Assembly: GCF_900163715.1 (NCBI RefSeq)
Contig: NZ_FWFF01000001.1
Coordinates: 372,001 to 436,000 of the forward strand
From: Brevibacterium yomogidense
GTDB lineage: Bacteria; Actinomycetota; Actinomycetes; Actinomycetales; Brevibacteriaceae
DNA length: 64,000 nt
Direction of reading: 5' to 3'
This document shows positions 44,497-52,696 of this stretch, in pieces. The first letter of the stretch is position 1, and every line of letters starts with the position of its first letter. Made by a program: the position numbers and the translations under genes. The notes below the pieces were generated by a model, which was not told the DNA's origin, made no database searches, and saw nothing but the letters and a program-made list of their open reading frames with translations.

Positions 44497-45174
44497 ATGA
44501 CCGACTCCCCTCCCGCCGCGGATCTCACGGACCGCTTCCCCGGCGGCGTCCTCCGCGGCGATGACGATCCGATGGCTGCCCGCATCCTGCGCGCCGCGAC
44601 CGGGGCGATCGCAGAGAAGGGATTCAACGGCACGAACATCCGGGACATCGGTGCGCGCGGAGGCATGAGCTCGGGGTCGCTCTACAACCACTTCGGATCG
44701 AAGGCAGACATCCTCGCGACGATCGCCCTGCGCGGGATGATCGCTCTTGTCACCGCGAGCCAGAGCGCGAAGGCCGAGGCGGGGAGCGACCCGCGCGCTC
44801 AGCTCGATGCGCTCGTGGCAATGCACGTCGGAATCCACGCGGCCCACCCCCGCGAGAGCGCGATCGGCAACGCGGAGCTGCACAACCTCGACGCGGACTC
44901 GTACGCAGAGGTCGTCGCCTACCGAGACCGGCAGGAGGAGCTCTTCACCTCGACGATCGAGCAGGGCGTCAGCCAGGGCGTCTTCGCCACGGACATCCCC
45001 CGCGAGGCCTCCCGCTTCATCATCGTGGCCTGCACGGGGATCGCACGCTGGTACCGACCGGACGGGCGCACCGACATCGACACGATGATCGCTCGCTATC
45101 AGCAGCTTGCGCGCAGCACCGTCGGTGAGACGTCGAGGCAGACGATGGAGTCCCCTCGCTCAGACCTGCGCTGA
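44497..45174 (+). CDS. TetR-family transcriptional regulator
   Basis: 225 residues from the ATG at 44497. N-terminal HTH: ILRAATGAIAEKGFNGTNIRDIGARGGMSSGSLYNHFGSKADIL; C-terminal ligand domain as in regulators of acyl-CoA metabolism. TACACT at 44483-44488 ends 8 nt before the ATG, suggesting a leaderless transcript. An upstream in-frame ATG at 44422 is less likely. Divergent from the dehydrogenase operon. Its 3' end overlaps the convergent pabA by 15 bp. Confidence 0.9.
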   Translation: MTDSPPAADLTDRFPGGVLRGDDDPMAARILRAATGAIAEKGFNGTNIRDIGARGGMSSGSLYNHFGSKADILATIALRGMIALVTASQSAKAEAGSDPRAQLDALVAMHVGIHAAHPRESAIGNAELHNLDADSYAEVVAYRDRQEELFTSTIEQGVSQGVFATDIPREASRFIIVACTGIARWYRPDGRTDIDTMIARYQQLARSTVGETSRQTMESPRSDLR

Positions 45175-45807
45175 GACCACCGGCGTCCGGCCGGCCGCCG
45201 CCTCGACCGCCGCCGGCATCCCCGCCATGGCGAGGAAGTTCCCGACCATCAGGTAGCCGTCCTGTGTGAGGACCGATTCCGGGTGGAACTGGACTCCTGC
45301 CAGCGGTGCGCTCCGGTGCTGGATGCCCATGACGATCCCGTCGGGGGTCTGCGCGGTGATCTCGAAGACGTCGGTGTCGATCGTGTCGTCGACGATCGAC
45401 AGCGAGTGGTACCGCGTCGCGATCAGAGGGCTGCGGCATCCGGCGAACACGCTCGTGCTGCGGTGCTCCACCTGCGATGTCTTGCCGTGCATCAGCACCG
45501 GCGAATGCGCCACGGTCGCCCCGAACACCTCGCCCAGGGCCTGGTGCCCCAGGCAGACGCCGAACAGCGCCGTGTTCGTGCGCGCAGCCTCACGGATGAG
45601 GCCCGGGCAGATCCCGGAATCGGCCGGCGCTCCGGGACCCGGCGACAGCAGGACCCCGTCGTGGTCCGCGAGCAGAGCCGCGGCCTCGGCGTCGGTCACC
45701 TGGTCATTGCGCACCACCGTCGTCGTCGCCCCGAGCTCTTCGACGTAGCTCACCAGTGTGTAGACGAAGCTGTCGTAGTTGTCGACGACCAGGATCCTCG
45801 CGCCCAT
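45160..45807 (-). CDS. pabA: Class I glutamine amidotransferase, PabA/TrpG
   Basis: 215-residue glutaminase subunit giving ammonia for aminodeoxychorismate or anthranilate synthase. Motifs: LVVDNYDSFVYTLVSYVEELGA, LLSPGPGAPADSGIC, nucleophile in FGVCLGHQALGE, MHGKTSQV, and the catalytic His/Glu in GVQFHPESVLTQDGY. Start overlaps the stop of the small membrane gene (TGATG). In the usual near-origin order this gene faces pknB directly; here they are 10.4 kb apart. PabA versus TrpG role cannot be set from sequence. Confidence 0.94.
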   Translation of the reverse strand: MGARILVVDNYDSFVYTLVSYVEELGATTTVVRNDQVTDAEAAALLADHDGVLLSPGPGAPADSGICPGLIREAARTNTALFGVCLGHQALGEVFGATVAHSPVLMHGKTSQVEHRSTSVFAGCRSPLIATRYHSLSIVDDTIDTDVFEITAQTPDGIVMGIQHRSAPLAGVQFHPESVLTQDGYLMVGNFLAMAGMPAAVEAAAGRTPVVSAQV

Positions 45808-45971
45808 CAGCCGCCCTCCTCGATCGTCGCGTCATTGAACGGCATGTACGGCGCGATCACGGGGAACACGTACTCCATGAGCAGGAACACGACAGCCGCG
45901 ATGAGGATGAGGCAGATGATCAGCTTCACGATCCACGGCCCCGGAAGAGCCCTCCACAGCAGCGCGTACAT
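45807..45971 (-). CDS. Conserved-type small membrane protein (54 aa)
   Basis: 54 residues between the sortase and pabA, with TGATG overlaps at both ends. One membrane helix (IVKLIICLILIAAVVFLLMEYVFPVIAPY) and a short acidic C-terminus ending EEGG. A small membrane gene in exactly this place, between a class E sortase and pabA, is common in related actinobacteria by my recollection. Function unknown. The double overlap makes a real gene very likely. Confidence 0.85.
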   Translation of the reverse strand: MYALLWRALPGPWIVKLIICLILIAAVVFLLMEYVFPVIAPYMPFNDATIEEGG

Positions 45972-47353
45972 CAGGCATCCCCTCCGACCTTCTGGAAGGC
46001 GGGCGAGTCGGCGATCGACGCGGGTGCGCCATCGCCCGCGGGCTTCCAGTCCGTCAGCTCCGCGTACGCGACGTAGCGTTCCTGCGCGGAGAACATCGGA
46101 TTGCAGGCAGTGAGAGTCATGATGCGGTCCTTGCCCTTGTAGTCGGGCATCGTCGGGACGGCCGCGAGCACTTCCGTCGCATCCGGCAGGACGATCTCGA
46201 AGTTGCGGAACGTGTACGTGTAGAACCCGTCGCCGGTCTGGACGACGATCTCATCGCCGGGACGCAGCTGGTGGATCTGGTTGAGCGGCTTGCCGTACGT
46301 CACGCGGTGGCCGGCGACGGAGAAGTTGCCGACCTCGCCGGGCATCGCGGAGCTGGGGTAGCGGCCCACGCCCATCCGGTTGAGGACGGGCTCCATGGAC
46401 ACGCCCTCCGCGACCGTCCGGTAGTAATCCTCGCCGAATCGGGGGACGTACATGATGCCGAACCCGGTGTTCTCCGCGACCGGGTCTGCGACGAAGGGCG
46501 TGTCCGGGTCGTCGGGGAGCGTGTTGTCGGGGTTCTCCTGCCAATCGGTGATCAGCTGGTCCGCGAGCACCTCGTTGTCCCTGTTCGCCGCGATGTCGGT
46601 CCACCACAGCTGCCACACGACGAAGAGGATGAGCACCATGCCCGCCGTGATGCAGAGTTCGCCGAACGCGCGGATCGTGCCGCGGACCGGACCCAGCGGC
46701 TGATACTCGGTCTTCCGCCTGCGGTCGGTCCGCCCGGCTCCCACCGCCGAAGCCGCAGCAGCACCCCGCGCATCGCCCCTCCCGCTGGGATCGGCCGCGG
46801 AGGTCGCGCCGGCGGACTGCGCCGCGCCCGGACCTCGCACGGCGCCCTGCCCCTGCGAGGTCGACCATCCGCCGGTGGGCCCTGCTGACTGGAACGTCGA
46901 TGTAGGGGAACCCTGGGCAGGAGTGCTCTGTGCGGGGGCGCCCGGAGCCGGATACGCCTGTGCGGGATGGGCCTTTGCGGGATATGCCTGAGTGGGATAT
47001 GCCTGAGTGGGATATGCCTGAGTGGGCTGCCCCTGTGCAGGAGGACTCTGCGGAGCGGCGTGATGGTGTGCAGGGCCGGAACCGGTGCGGCCCGGCGCAC
47101 GGGACGCCGGCCGGATGAGGGGACGCTGCTCGCCGGCCGGAGCGGGCTGCTGTGAGCCGGCCGGCTGCGACCACGGTGCCCTGGACTGCTGAGACCCAGG
47201 CGGACCAGCGGTGGGCGCGGTGTTCTGTGAGCCCGCACCCGGCGGTCCCGCAGCCGGTGAATCCGCGGTCGGGCCGGCGGGGCGGTCGCTTCCGGCAGCC
47301 TCGGCGGCGCGCTCGCGCTCCCGGCGCTCACGCCTCGTCATCGGCTGGTCCAC
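45971..47353 (-). CDS. Class E sortase
   Basis: Membrane transpeptidase attaching proteins to the cell wall. GTG at 47353 follows GGAGGG; the next ATG (47341) has no ribosome site. 460 residues: basic N-terminus (MTRRERRERERAAEA), about 190 residues of Pro/Gln/Ala-rich cytoplasmic low complexity with PTQAY repeats, one membrane helix (LCITAGMVLILFVVWQLWW), and a sortase domain with the catalytic His in VAGHRVTYG and Cys in TLTACNPMF, then the Arg in QERYVAYAEL. No LAxTG or LPxTG substrate gene is in this window. Confidence 0.93.
   Translation of the reverse strand: MDQPMTRRERRERERAAEAAGSDRPAGPTADSPAAGPPGAGSQNTAPTAGPPGSQQSRAPWSQPAGSQQPAPAGEQRPLIRPASRAPGRTGSGPAHHHAAPQSPPAQGQPTQAYPTQAYPTQAYPAKAHPAQAYPAPGAPAQSTPAQGSPTSTFQSAGPTGGWSTSQGQGAVRGPGAAQSAGATSAADPSGRGDARGAAAASAVGAGRTDRRRKTEYQPLGPVRGTIRAFGELCITAGMVLILFVVWQLWWTDIAANRDNEVLADQLITDWQENPDNTLPDDPDTPFVADPVAENTGFGIMYVPRFGEDYYRTVAEGVSMEPVLNRMGVGRYPSSAMPGEVGNFSVAGHRVTYGKPLNQIHQLRPGDEIVVQTGDGFYTYTFRNFEIVLPDATEVLAAVPTMPDYKGKDRIMTLTACNPMFSAQERYVAYAELTDWKPAGDGAPASIADSPAFQKVGGDA
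46976..47032. repeat. 15-bp tandem repeat in the sortase gene
   Basis: Three near-perfect copies of GGATATGCCTGAGTG with a more divergent copy before them encode consecutive PTQAY units. In frame, so copy-number change alters only the disordered cytoplasmic region. Confidence 0.8.
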
Positions 47354-47555
47354 ATCAGCCCCCTCCGGCTTCCATCCAGCGATCGTCTGCCGTGCGGCTC
47401 CAGCACGATGCGGATCGGGCTGGGCACACCCCGCCCATGATAGTCGCATGCGCGGACGTCCTCTGCGCGAAGAAGGATGTCGGGAGCTAGACTGGCCAAC
47501 GATCATCAGCCTGAGACACCACGGTCGGACTGCAGCCGACCTCCCGAGGAGAGAC

Positions 47556-48242
47556 GTGGCCAAGTCGAATCGCACGAACCGGGTCCGCCGGACATCCGAC
47601 TCCGCGGAGGACCAGCAGGACACCGTCGGCACGGGAGCCTCCGACCTGCCGGTGGAGGATCTCGACGCCGACGAAGCCGGGCTGGACGCCCACGACCTGC
47701 CCGGCGTTGAGCCAGAGCAGGACGACGCACCGGACGATGCGGACACGGTCGTCGATTCGGGGAAGACCTTCCCCGAGACGCCGGCACCTGCGACGTCGGA
47801 CGCCGTGAAGACGGATGACGAGGACGACGCAGAGGCGGAGACGGTCTCGACGACGGAATCCGAGGCTGACTCGACCACACAGGCAGCCTCGTCGAAGAAG
47901 TCCGCGACGGCCACGGGCCGGAACCGCAAGGCCGCAGACTCCAAGGCCACCGGTGCGAAGAAGAGCGGCAAGAACTCAGCGAAGTCCGGCGATCCCGCGA
48001 AGCGCGCAGCCAACCGCAAGACCGCTTCGTACACCAGCACCCCCGGCGCGCAGACGATCAAGCCGAACGGCCGCTGGTTCGTGCCCACCATGGTCACGGT
48101 CCTGCTGCTGGGCCTCGCCTGGCTGGTCGTCTTCTACGTCTCCAGCGGGGCCTACCCGGTCGGGGCGTGGGGCTACTGGAACCTCGGCGTCGGATTCGCG
48201 ATCCTCGTCGTGGGTCTCGTGATGTCGACACGCTGGCGCTAG
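47556..48242 (+). CDS. crgA: CrgA-type cell division protein with long acidic/basic N-terminus
   Basis: 228 residues from GTG at 47556 behind GAGGAGAG. The C-terminal 70 residues are a full CrgA: TIKPNGRWFVPTMVTVLLLGLAWLVVFYVSSGAYPVGAWGYWNLGVGFAILVVGLVMSTRWR, two membrane helices. Preceding this are about 90 acidic residues and about 50 Lys/Ala/Ser-rich residues, absent from typical CrgA (about 85-95 residues). CrgA helps recruit PBPs and FtsI/FtsQ to the septum. Divergent from the sortase. Confidence 0.92.
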   Translation: MAKSNRTNRVRRTSDSAEDQQDTVGTGASDLPVEDLDADEAGLDAHDLPGVEPEQDDAPDDADTVVDSGKTFPETPAPATSDAVKTDDEDDAEAETVSTTESEADSTTQAASSKKSATATGRNRKAADSKATGAKKSGKNSAKSGDPAKRAANRKTASYTSTPGAQTIKPNGRWFVPTMVTVLLLGLAWLVVFYVSSGAYPVGAWGYWNLGVGFAILVVGLVMSTRWR

Positions 48243-48252
48243 TCGAGCGTCA

Positions 48253-48918
48253 GTGAAATCGACCGGCAACTTCCGTCTGCTGGGCGGCCACCCCCTGTGG
48301 ATCCGCCTCATCACCCTCTACGGAGGGCTCGTCCTGTTCGGCGCATCGGCGGGGCTCGTCATCGAGTCCCGCCTGGGCAACTTCCCCTGGGACGTCCTCC
48401 ACGAGGGCATCTCGATCCAGCTGGGCAGCCTCGGACTGACCGTCTCCGTGGGCGTCATCGCGATCATCGCCTCGTTCATCATCCTGTTCCTGTGGATCCC
48501 GCTCAAGCAGCGGCCGGGGCTGGGAACAGTGTCGAACGCCGTGCTCGTCGGCGTCTTCATGGACATCACGATGGCGATCGTCCCCGATCAGGACTCGCTC
48601 GCGATCCGCATCGCCCTGCTGGTGTTCGGCATCGTCCTCAACGGCATCGCCACTGTCCTCTACATCATCCCGAACTTCGGCCCCGGCCCGCGCGACGGAC
48701 TCATGACCGGCCTCGTGCAGCGCACGGGCAGACCGGTGTGGGCGATGCGCCTGATCGTGGAGATCGCCGTCCTCATCGCGGGCTTCCTGCTGGGCGGCAC
48801 ATTCGGCGTCGGAACGATCGCCTACGCGGTGGGAATCGGCTACATCACCCAGTTCTTCCTCATCCTGGCGGAGAAGCTCCTGGGCCGCGCCGATCCCCTC
48901 ACGACAGACGCGGACTGA
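48253..48918 (+). CDS. YczE/YitT-like integral membrane protein
   Basis: 221 residues from GTG at 48253, 10 nt after crgA. Five or so hydrophobic segments: LITLYGGLVLFGASAGLVIESRLGNFPWDVLHEGIS, VGVIAIIASFIILFLWIPL, IRIALLVFGIVLNGIATVLYIIPNFGPGPRDGLMTGL. The PGPRDGLMTGL motif with a Gly/Pro loop is typical of the YczE family. Role unknown; in other bacteria YczE has been linked to antibiotic synthesis. Its position behind crgA may only reflect read-through. Confidence 0.8.
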   Translation: MKSTGNFRLLGGHPLWIRLITLYGGLVLFGASAGLVIESRLGNFPWDVLHEGISIQLGSLGLTVSVGVIAIIASFIILFLWIPLKQRPGLGTVSNAVLVGVFMDITMAIVPDQDSLAIRIALLVFGIVLNGIATVLYIIPNFGPGPRDGLMTGLVQRTGRPVWAMRLIVEIAVLIAGFLLGGTFGVGTIAYAVGIGYITQFFLILAEKLLGRADPLTTDAD

Positions 48919-48940
48919 CGCCCATACACCCCTCGCCCGG

Positions 48941-48965
48941 CCTGTCCACACGTCTAGTGGACAGG
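48941..48965. terminator. Hairpin after the YczE-like gene
   Basis: CCTGTCCAC (48941-48949) and GTGGACAGG (48957-48965) around a 7-nt loop, between convergent genes. The arms also match DnaA-box cores (see 48942-49063), so the function may be double or coincidental. Confidence 0.55.
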
Positions 48966-49063
48966 GGCCCTGCCGAACTGATAAGCGTTTCCGCGCACGG
49001 TTCTGACCAGCTGAAACACACTGGTGTCATTCTATCCACTGCTGTGGAGAGACTTGTGGATAA
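48942..49063. promoter_or_regulatory. Cluster of DnaA-box-like sites
   Basis: TGTGGATAA at 49055-49063 is an exact match (reverse strand) to TTATCCACA. CTGTCCACA (48942-48950), CTATCCACT (49032-49040) and TGTGGAGAG (49043-49051) match 7 of 9. All are in the 154-bp gap between two convergent genes. There is no dnaA or dnaN here, so this is not the origin itself; it could be a DnaA titration or regulatory site near it. Confidence 0.45.
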
Positions 49064-49072
49064 CCCTGGGAA

Positions 49073-50254
49073 TCACGCCACAGACGCCATGAGGGCGGCG
49101 ATCCCGGCGACGCCCGCCGTGATCGTCGCCTCATCCGTCGCGTAGGACAGCCGGATGAACCCCTCGCCCTGTGCTCCGAACGCCGACCCCGGGATCACCG
49201 CTACCCGGTGGTCGATGAGCAGGCGCTCCACGAATTCGGCGCTGGAGAGGCCCGACGGCCGGATGTCCGCGAACACGTAGAACGCACCGTTCGCACCCGT
49301 GCACGACACCCCCGGGATCGCGGAGAGGCCCTCGACGATGAGGTCTCGCCGCGACCGGTAGGACGCCACCATCGCATGCAGCGCGTCCTGCGGGCCGTCC
49401 AGTGCGGCGACCGCCGCCTTCTGGACGAACGCGGGCGAGCAGGAGGTGACGCCCTCCTTCATGTGAGTCGTCGCCGCCAGCAGGTGCGCGGGTCCCACGA
49501 TGTACCCGACCCGCCAGCCGGTCATCGCATAGGACTTCGACAGGGATCCCACCATGAGGAAGTGCTCGAAGTCGGGAACCGCCTGTGCGATCGACACGTG
49601 CCGGACATCGTCGTAGATGATCCGCTCGTACACCTCGTCGGAGACGACGAGGAAGTCGTGCTCGCGAGCGAGCTGCGCGATCCTCACCAGCTCCTCCTCG
49701 GGCACGACTGCGCCCAGCGGATTCGCCGGCGAGTTGAGGATGAGCGCCTTCGTCTGCGGTGTGAGAGCGGCCTCGACCTGGTCCGCGGTGACGATGAAGC
49801 CGTTGTCCTCCGTCAGCGGGACGGCGACGGCCCGCGCCCCCATGAGGTGGATCTGTCCCTGATAGTTCGCATACGACGGGTCTGTCACCAGGACGTCGTC
49901 GCCGGGATCCACCGCGGTGCGCAGGGCGAGGAACATCCCCTCCTGTCCGCCCACGGTCACGACGACGTTCTCACGCTGCAGATCGCGGCCCCACTGCTCC
50001 GAGTACAGCCGCGCCACCGCATCGCGCAGCTCTGGGATGCCCGCGTTGGGGGTGTACCGGGTATCGCCGGCGCGCAGGGAGTCGACGGCCGCGTCCACGA
50101 TGTGCGCGGGGGTGTCGAAGTCGGGTTCGCCCACCGTCAGCGATGTGACGTCGTCGAACGCCGCGACCCGCTCGAACACCTGCCGGATGACGCTCGCGGG
50201 GTAGGTCGTCGCCATCTGCGAGGCGGTGGGCCCCGCAGCGTCGTCGTGACTCAT
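49073..50254 (-). CDS. PLP-dependent class I/II aminotransferase
   Basis: 393 residues, aspartate-aminotransferase fold type I. N-terminus TYPASVIRQVFERVA, LTVGEPDFDTPAHIVDAA, YTPNAGIPELRDAVA, DPSYANYQGQ, NSPANPLGAV, SDEVYERIIYD and the PLP lysine in GSLSKSYAMTGWRVGY, with the carboxylate-binding Arg in GFIRLSYA. Substrate not determinable; aspartate, alanine or aromatic amino acids possible. It lies between crgA/YczE and the rhomboid, an addition to the usual near-origin order. Confidence 0.92.
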   Translation of the reverse strand: MSHDDAAGPTASQMATTYPASVIRQVFERVAAFDDVTSLTVGEPDFDTPAHIVDAAVDSLRAGDTRYTPNAGIPELRDAVARLYSEQWGRDLQRENVVVTVGGQEGMFLALRTAVDPGDDVLVTDPSYANYQGQIHLMGARAVAVPLTEDNGFIVTADQVEAALTPQTKALILNSPANPLGAVVPEEELVRIAQLAREHDFLVVSDEVYERIIYDDVRHVSIAQAVPDFEHFLMVGSLSKSYAMTGWRVGYIVGPAHLLAATTHMKEGVTSCSPAFVQKAAVAALDGPQDALHAMVASYRSRRDLIVEGLSAIPGVSCTGANGAFYVFADIRPSGLSSAEFVERLLIDHRVAVIPGSAFGAQGEGFIRLSYATDEATITAGVAGIAALMASVA

Positions 50255-50351
50255 CGTCGGATCTCCGTTTCTGCCCGTACGGGCCGTGAGGGCTCCTCGA
50301 CCACGCTATCCGGCGGTCCCGCGCGGGCGGGGCGGACACGCGGAGCGTCCG

Positions 50352-51068
50352 TCAGCCGGCCATGAGGGCAGAGGCGCGCAGTCCCGGCAGCACCGCGACG
50401 ACCATCGTCACGAGGAGGACGCCGGCCGCCGCCCAGAACCACACGGTCACGGCGCGATCCCGCGTGGAGCGCTCACCGCGCCGCGGCAGCAGCGCCGCGC
50501 ACCCCAGGCCGAAGCCGACCACCAGGCCGCCCAGGTGCGACTCCCAGGAGATCCCCTGCGACACGACGCTGTAGATCACGTTGAGGACAAGGAAGGCGGC
50601 GGCGCCGCCCCAGTTCCGGTCGAGCGAGCGGGTGGGCGTGAGGACGACTCCCAGCAGACCGAACAGCGCGCCCGAGGCCCCCACATGCAGGGAGAACCAC
50701 CCCGGCTCGTACGGCGCGGCCAGCAGCAGCACGGCTGCGGATCCGCCCAGCCCCGACAGCAGGTACACCGCCAGGAAGCGGGCATGGCCCAGCGACCGTT
50801 CCACGAAGGAGCCGAACAGCAGGACGCCCACCATGTTGAAGAGGAGGTGGAGCACGTCCGCGTGGACGAGCATGACGGAGAGTGCGCGCCACGGCTCCGT
50901 CGCGGACAGGAGCGGGCTGAAGCCCAGGAGCCTGCCGAGTTCGACCCCGGGGATGAGGCCGACAAGCCAACAGGCCACCGTCACGATGACGATGGCCTGT
51001 GTGACGGGCGCCCCGGCCAGGATCCCCGTGCGGGGACGCCTGGCCGGCGGCGGTGACGGGTGGGTCAC
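50352..51068 (-). CDS. Rhomboid-family intramembrane serine protease
   Basis: 238 residues with about seven hydrophobic segments. ATG at 51068 overlaps the ppiA stop. Motifs: SVMLVHADVLHLLFNMVGVLLFG (HxxxHxxxN), catalytic Ser in HVGASGALFGLLG, catalytic His in SWESHLGGLVVGFGLG. Cleaves membrane proteins; substrate unknown. The ppiA-rhomboid order is typical near the actinobacterial origin. Confidence 0.95.
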   Translation of the reverse strand: MTHPSPPPARRPRTGILAGAPVTQAIVIVTVACWLVGLIPGVELGRLLGFSPLLSATEPWRALSVMLVHADVLHLLFNMVGVLLFGSFVERSLGHARFLAVYLLSGLGGSAAVLLLAAPYEPGWFSLHVGASGALFGLLGVVLTPTRSLDRNWGGAAAFLVLNVIYSVVSQGISWESHLGGLVVGFGLGCAALLPRRGERSTRDRAVTVWFWAAAGVLLVTMVVAVLPGLRASALMAG

Positions 51069-51604
51069 GCCTCGACGATCTCCACCGACTCCATGACGAT
51101 GGGCTCCTTGGGACGGTCCATCGCGCCGGTCGGAGCCGCGTTGATCGCGTCGACGACCTTCTTCGACTCCTCATCGACGACCTCGCCGAAGATGGTGTGC
51201 TTGCCGTTCAGCCACGTGGTGGGGACCGTGGAGATGAAGAACTGCGAGCCGTTGGTGCCCTTGCCCCCACGCTGACCGGCGTTCGCCATGGCCAGCAGGT
51301 ACGGGCGGTCGAACTGGAGCTCCGGGTGGATCTCATCGTCGAACTCGAAGCCCGGGCCGCCGGTGCCGGTGCCCAGCGGGTCGCCGCCCTGGATCATGAA
51401 GTCCTTGATGATGCGGTGGAAGCCGATGCCGTCGTAGAAGCGTCCGGTCTTCTTCTCACCGGTCTGCGCGTCGACGTACTCCTTGTCGCCCGTCGCGAGT
51501 CCGACGAAGTTGGCGACGGTCTTCGGAGCGTGGTTCCCGAAGAGCTCGATCGTGATGTCGCCCTTGTTCGTGTGCAGGATGGCCTTGCCAGTTGAAACAG
51601 TCAT
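51065..51604 (-). CDS. ppiA: Peptidyl-prolyl cis-trans isomerase, cyclophilin type
   Basis: 179 residues from the ATG at 51604. Cyclophilin motifs: TNKGDITIELFGNHAPKTVANFVGLATG, FYDGIGFHRIIKDFMIQGGDP (catalytic FHR), GQRGGKGTNGSQFFIST, WLNGKHTIFGEV. No signal peptide, so cytoplasmic. Close to mycobacterial PpiA in length and motifs. Marks the end of the conserved near-origin set in this window. Confidence 0.96.
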   Translation of the reverse strand: MTVSTGKAILHTNKGDITIELFGNHAPKTVANFVGLATGDKEYVDAQTGEKKTGRFYDGIGFHRIIKDFMIQGGDPLGTGTGGPGFEFDDEIHPELQFDRPYLLAMANAGQRGGKGTNGSQFFISTVPTTWLNGKHTIFGEVVDEESKKVVDAINAAPTGAMDRPKEPIVMESVEIVEA

Positions 51605-51792
51605 ACGCTCATTGTTCCATGAGCCGCGGACACAGGACGGCCGGAGGTGCATCGGGTCGTGGGTGCGCGCTCTCCGGACCATGGCAGTACGCCCACAGTC
51701 TGGCCAGTTGGCGCTATCGGTGCGTCCGGACTCGACACCACCCCATAGACTGTGAGCGAAGAAGAAGTCTGCCGACCACCTCGGAGGGTGAG

Positions 51793-52629
51793 ATGTTCAA
51801 GAAGAGGTCCCAGCCGAAGACCTTCATCGACGAAGTCGGTGAGAGGCTCCACTCCGTGGGTGATGTGGTCCGCGAATCGTCGGCCCAGGCCCTCGAGGCA
51901 TCCGGCCCGTACCTCGAGCGCGCGAATGCGTGGCTCAACGAGGCGTCCGACGCCGCCGCACCGCGCATCCGCGAGGCCAGCGGTCGTCTGCAGTCCGCTG
52001 CAGAGACCGTCCGCCCCCACGTCGAAGGCGCGCTCAGCGACGCGAAGTCGCGGTTCGACGACGCCCGTGCGTCTGCGGAGAAGGAATACGAGGCGCGCGT
52101 GGCGCCGGCTCTGCGCGAGCAGTCCGCAGAGGCGGAGAAGCGTGCCCGCGACGTCGCGGAGAAGGCCGGCGCGAAGGCGTCATCGGTGGCGGGTCTGCTC
52201 GCCTCGACGGAGACCTCGAAGGGCTTCGATGACGCGGTCGCTCGCTTCACCGGCGACAAGAAGGCCGTGAAGAAGGCCCGCAAGGCGCTCAAGAAGGCCG
52301 GCGCGGACCTCGAGAAGCGCACTGCGCAGAAGTCCTCGGGCGGCGGCAAGTGGTTCTGGATCGTGCTGGGCGTCGTCGGACTGGGTGCGATCGGCTTCGC
52401 CGTGGCCCGCCGTCTGCAGCCCGTCGACGATCCGTGGTCGACCCCGCTGCCGAGCAACCGTCCTGCGGATGCCCGTCCGGTCGGCTCCACGCCCGCCTCG
52501 GAGCAGCCGGCCAACGAGTCGATCACCTCGCAGGTCCCGGCCCCGGCGGCTGCAGTCGCCCAGGCAGAGGCCGAGGGCGTCGACGTCGACGGCCAGGATG
52601 AGGACGACGAGGACACGCAGAACCGCTGA
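51793..52629 (+). CDS. Apolipoprotein-like helical membrane protein, function unknown
   Basis: 278 residues; ATG at 51793 after GGAGGGTGAG. Long amphipathic helical stretch (about 10-180), rich in Ala/Glu/Lys and without a signal peptide (DEVGERLHSVGDVVRESSAQALEASG, KSRFDDARASAEKEYEARVAPALREQSAEAEKRARDVAEKAG), a Lys-rich segment, one membrane helix (WFWIVLGVVGLGAIGFAVAR, about 195-215) and a Pro/Asp-rich tail. Similar proteins next to ppiA/rhomboid are common in actinobacteria. Possibly a cytoplasmic coiled-coil anchored to the membrane. Confidence 0.8.
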   Translation: MFKKRSQPKTFIDEVGERLHSVGDVVRESSAQALEASGPYLERANAWLNEASDAAAPRIREASGRLQSAAETVRPHVEGALSDAKSRFDDARASAEKEYEARVAPALREQSAEAEKRARDVAEKAGAKASSVAGLLASTETSKGFDDAVARFTGDKKAVKKARKALKKAGADLEKRTAQKSSGGGKWFWIVLGVVGLGAIGFAVARRLQPVDDPWSTPLPSNRPADARPVGSTPASEQPANESITSQVPAPAAAVAQAEAEGVDVDGQDEDDEDTQNR

Positions 52630-52696
52630 GTCCTGCTCTCTGAGTCCGACTCGCTGAGCCCGACCCACTGAGTCCCGCTCAGACACCGCATCACCG

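Noticed and set aside
34719-45159. Prophage or integrative element as the explanation for the insertion.
   Set aside because: No integrase, transposase, phage structural gene, attachment-site repeat or tRNA end found at the borders.
46976-47032. Short tandem repeats that could be mistaken for a CRISPR array.
   Set aside because: They have no spacers, are in frame, and code for PTQAY units in the sortase.
45971-48097. A 708-residue sortase starting at 48097.
   Set aside because: The extra N-terminus is antisense to crgA. GTG at 47353 has a ribosome site and precedes the family-typical MTRRERR start.
48942-49063. Calling this DnaA-box cluster oriC.
   Set aside because: No dnaA, dnaN, or AT-rich unwinding region is present and three of four boxes are imperfect; kept only as a possible DnaA site.
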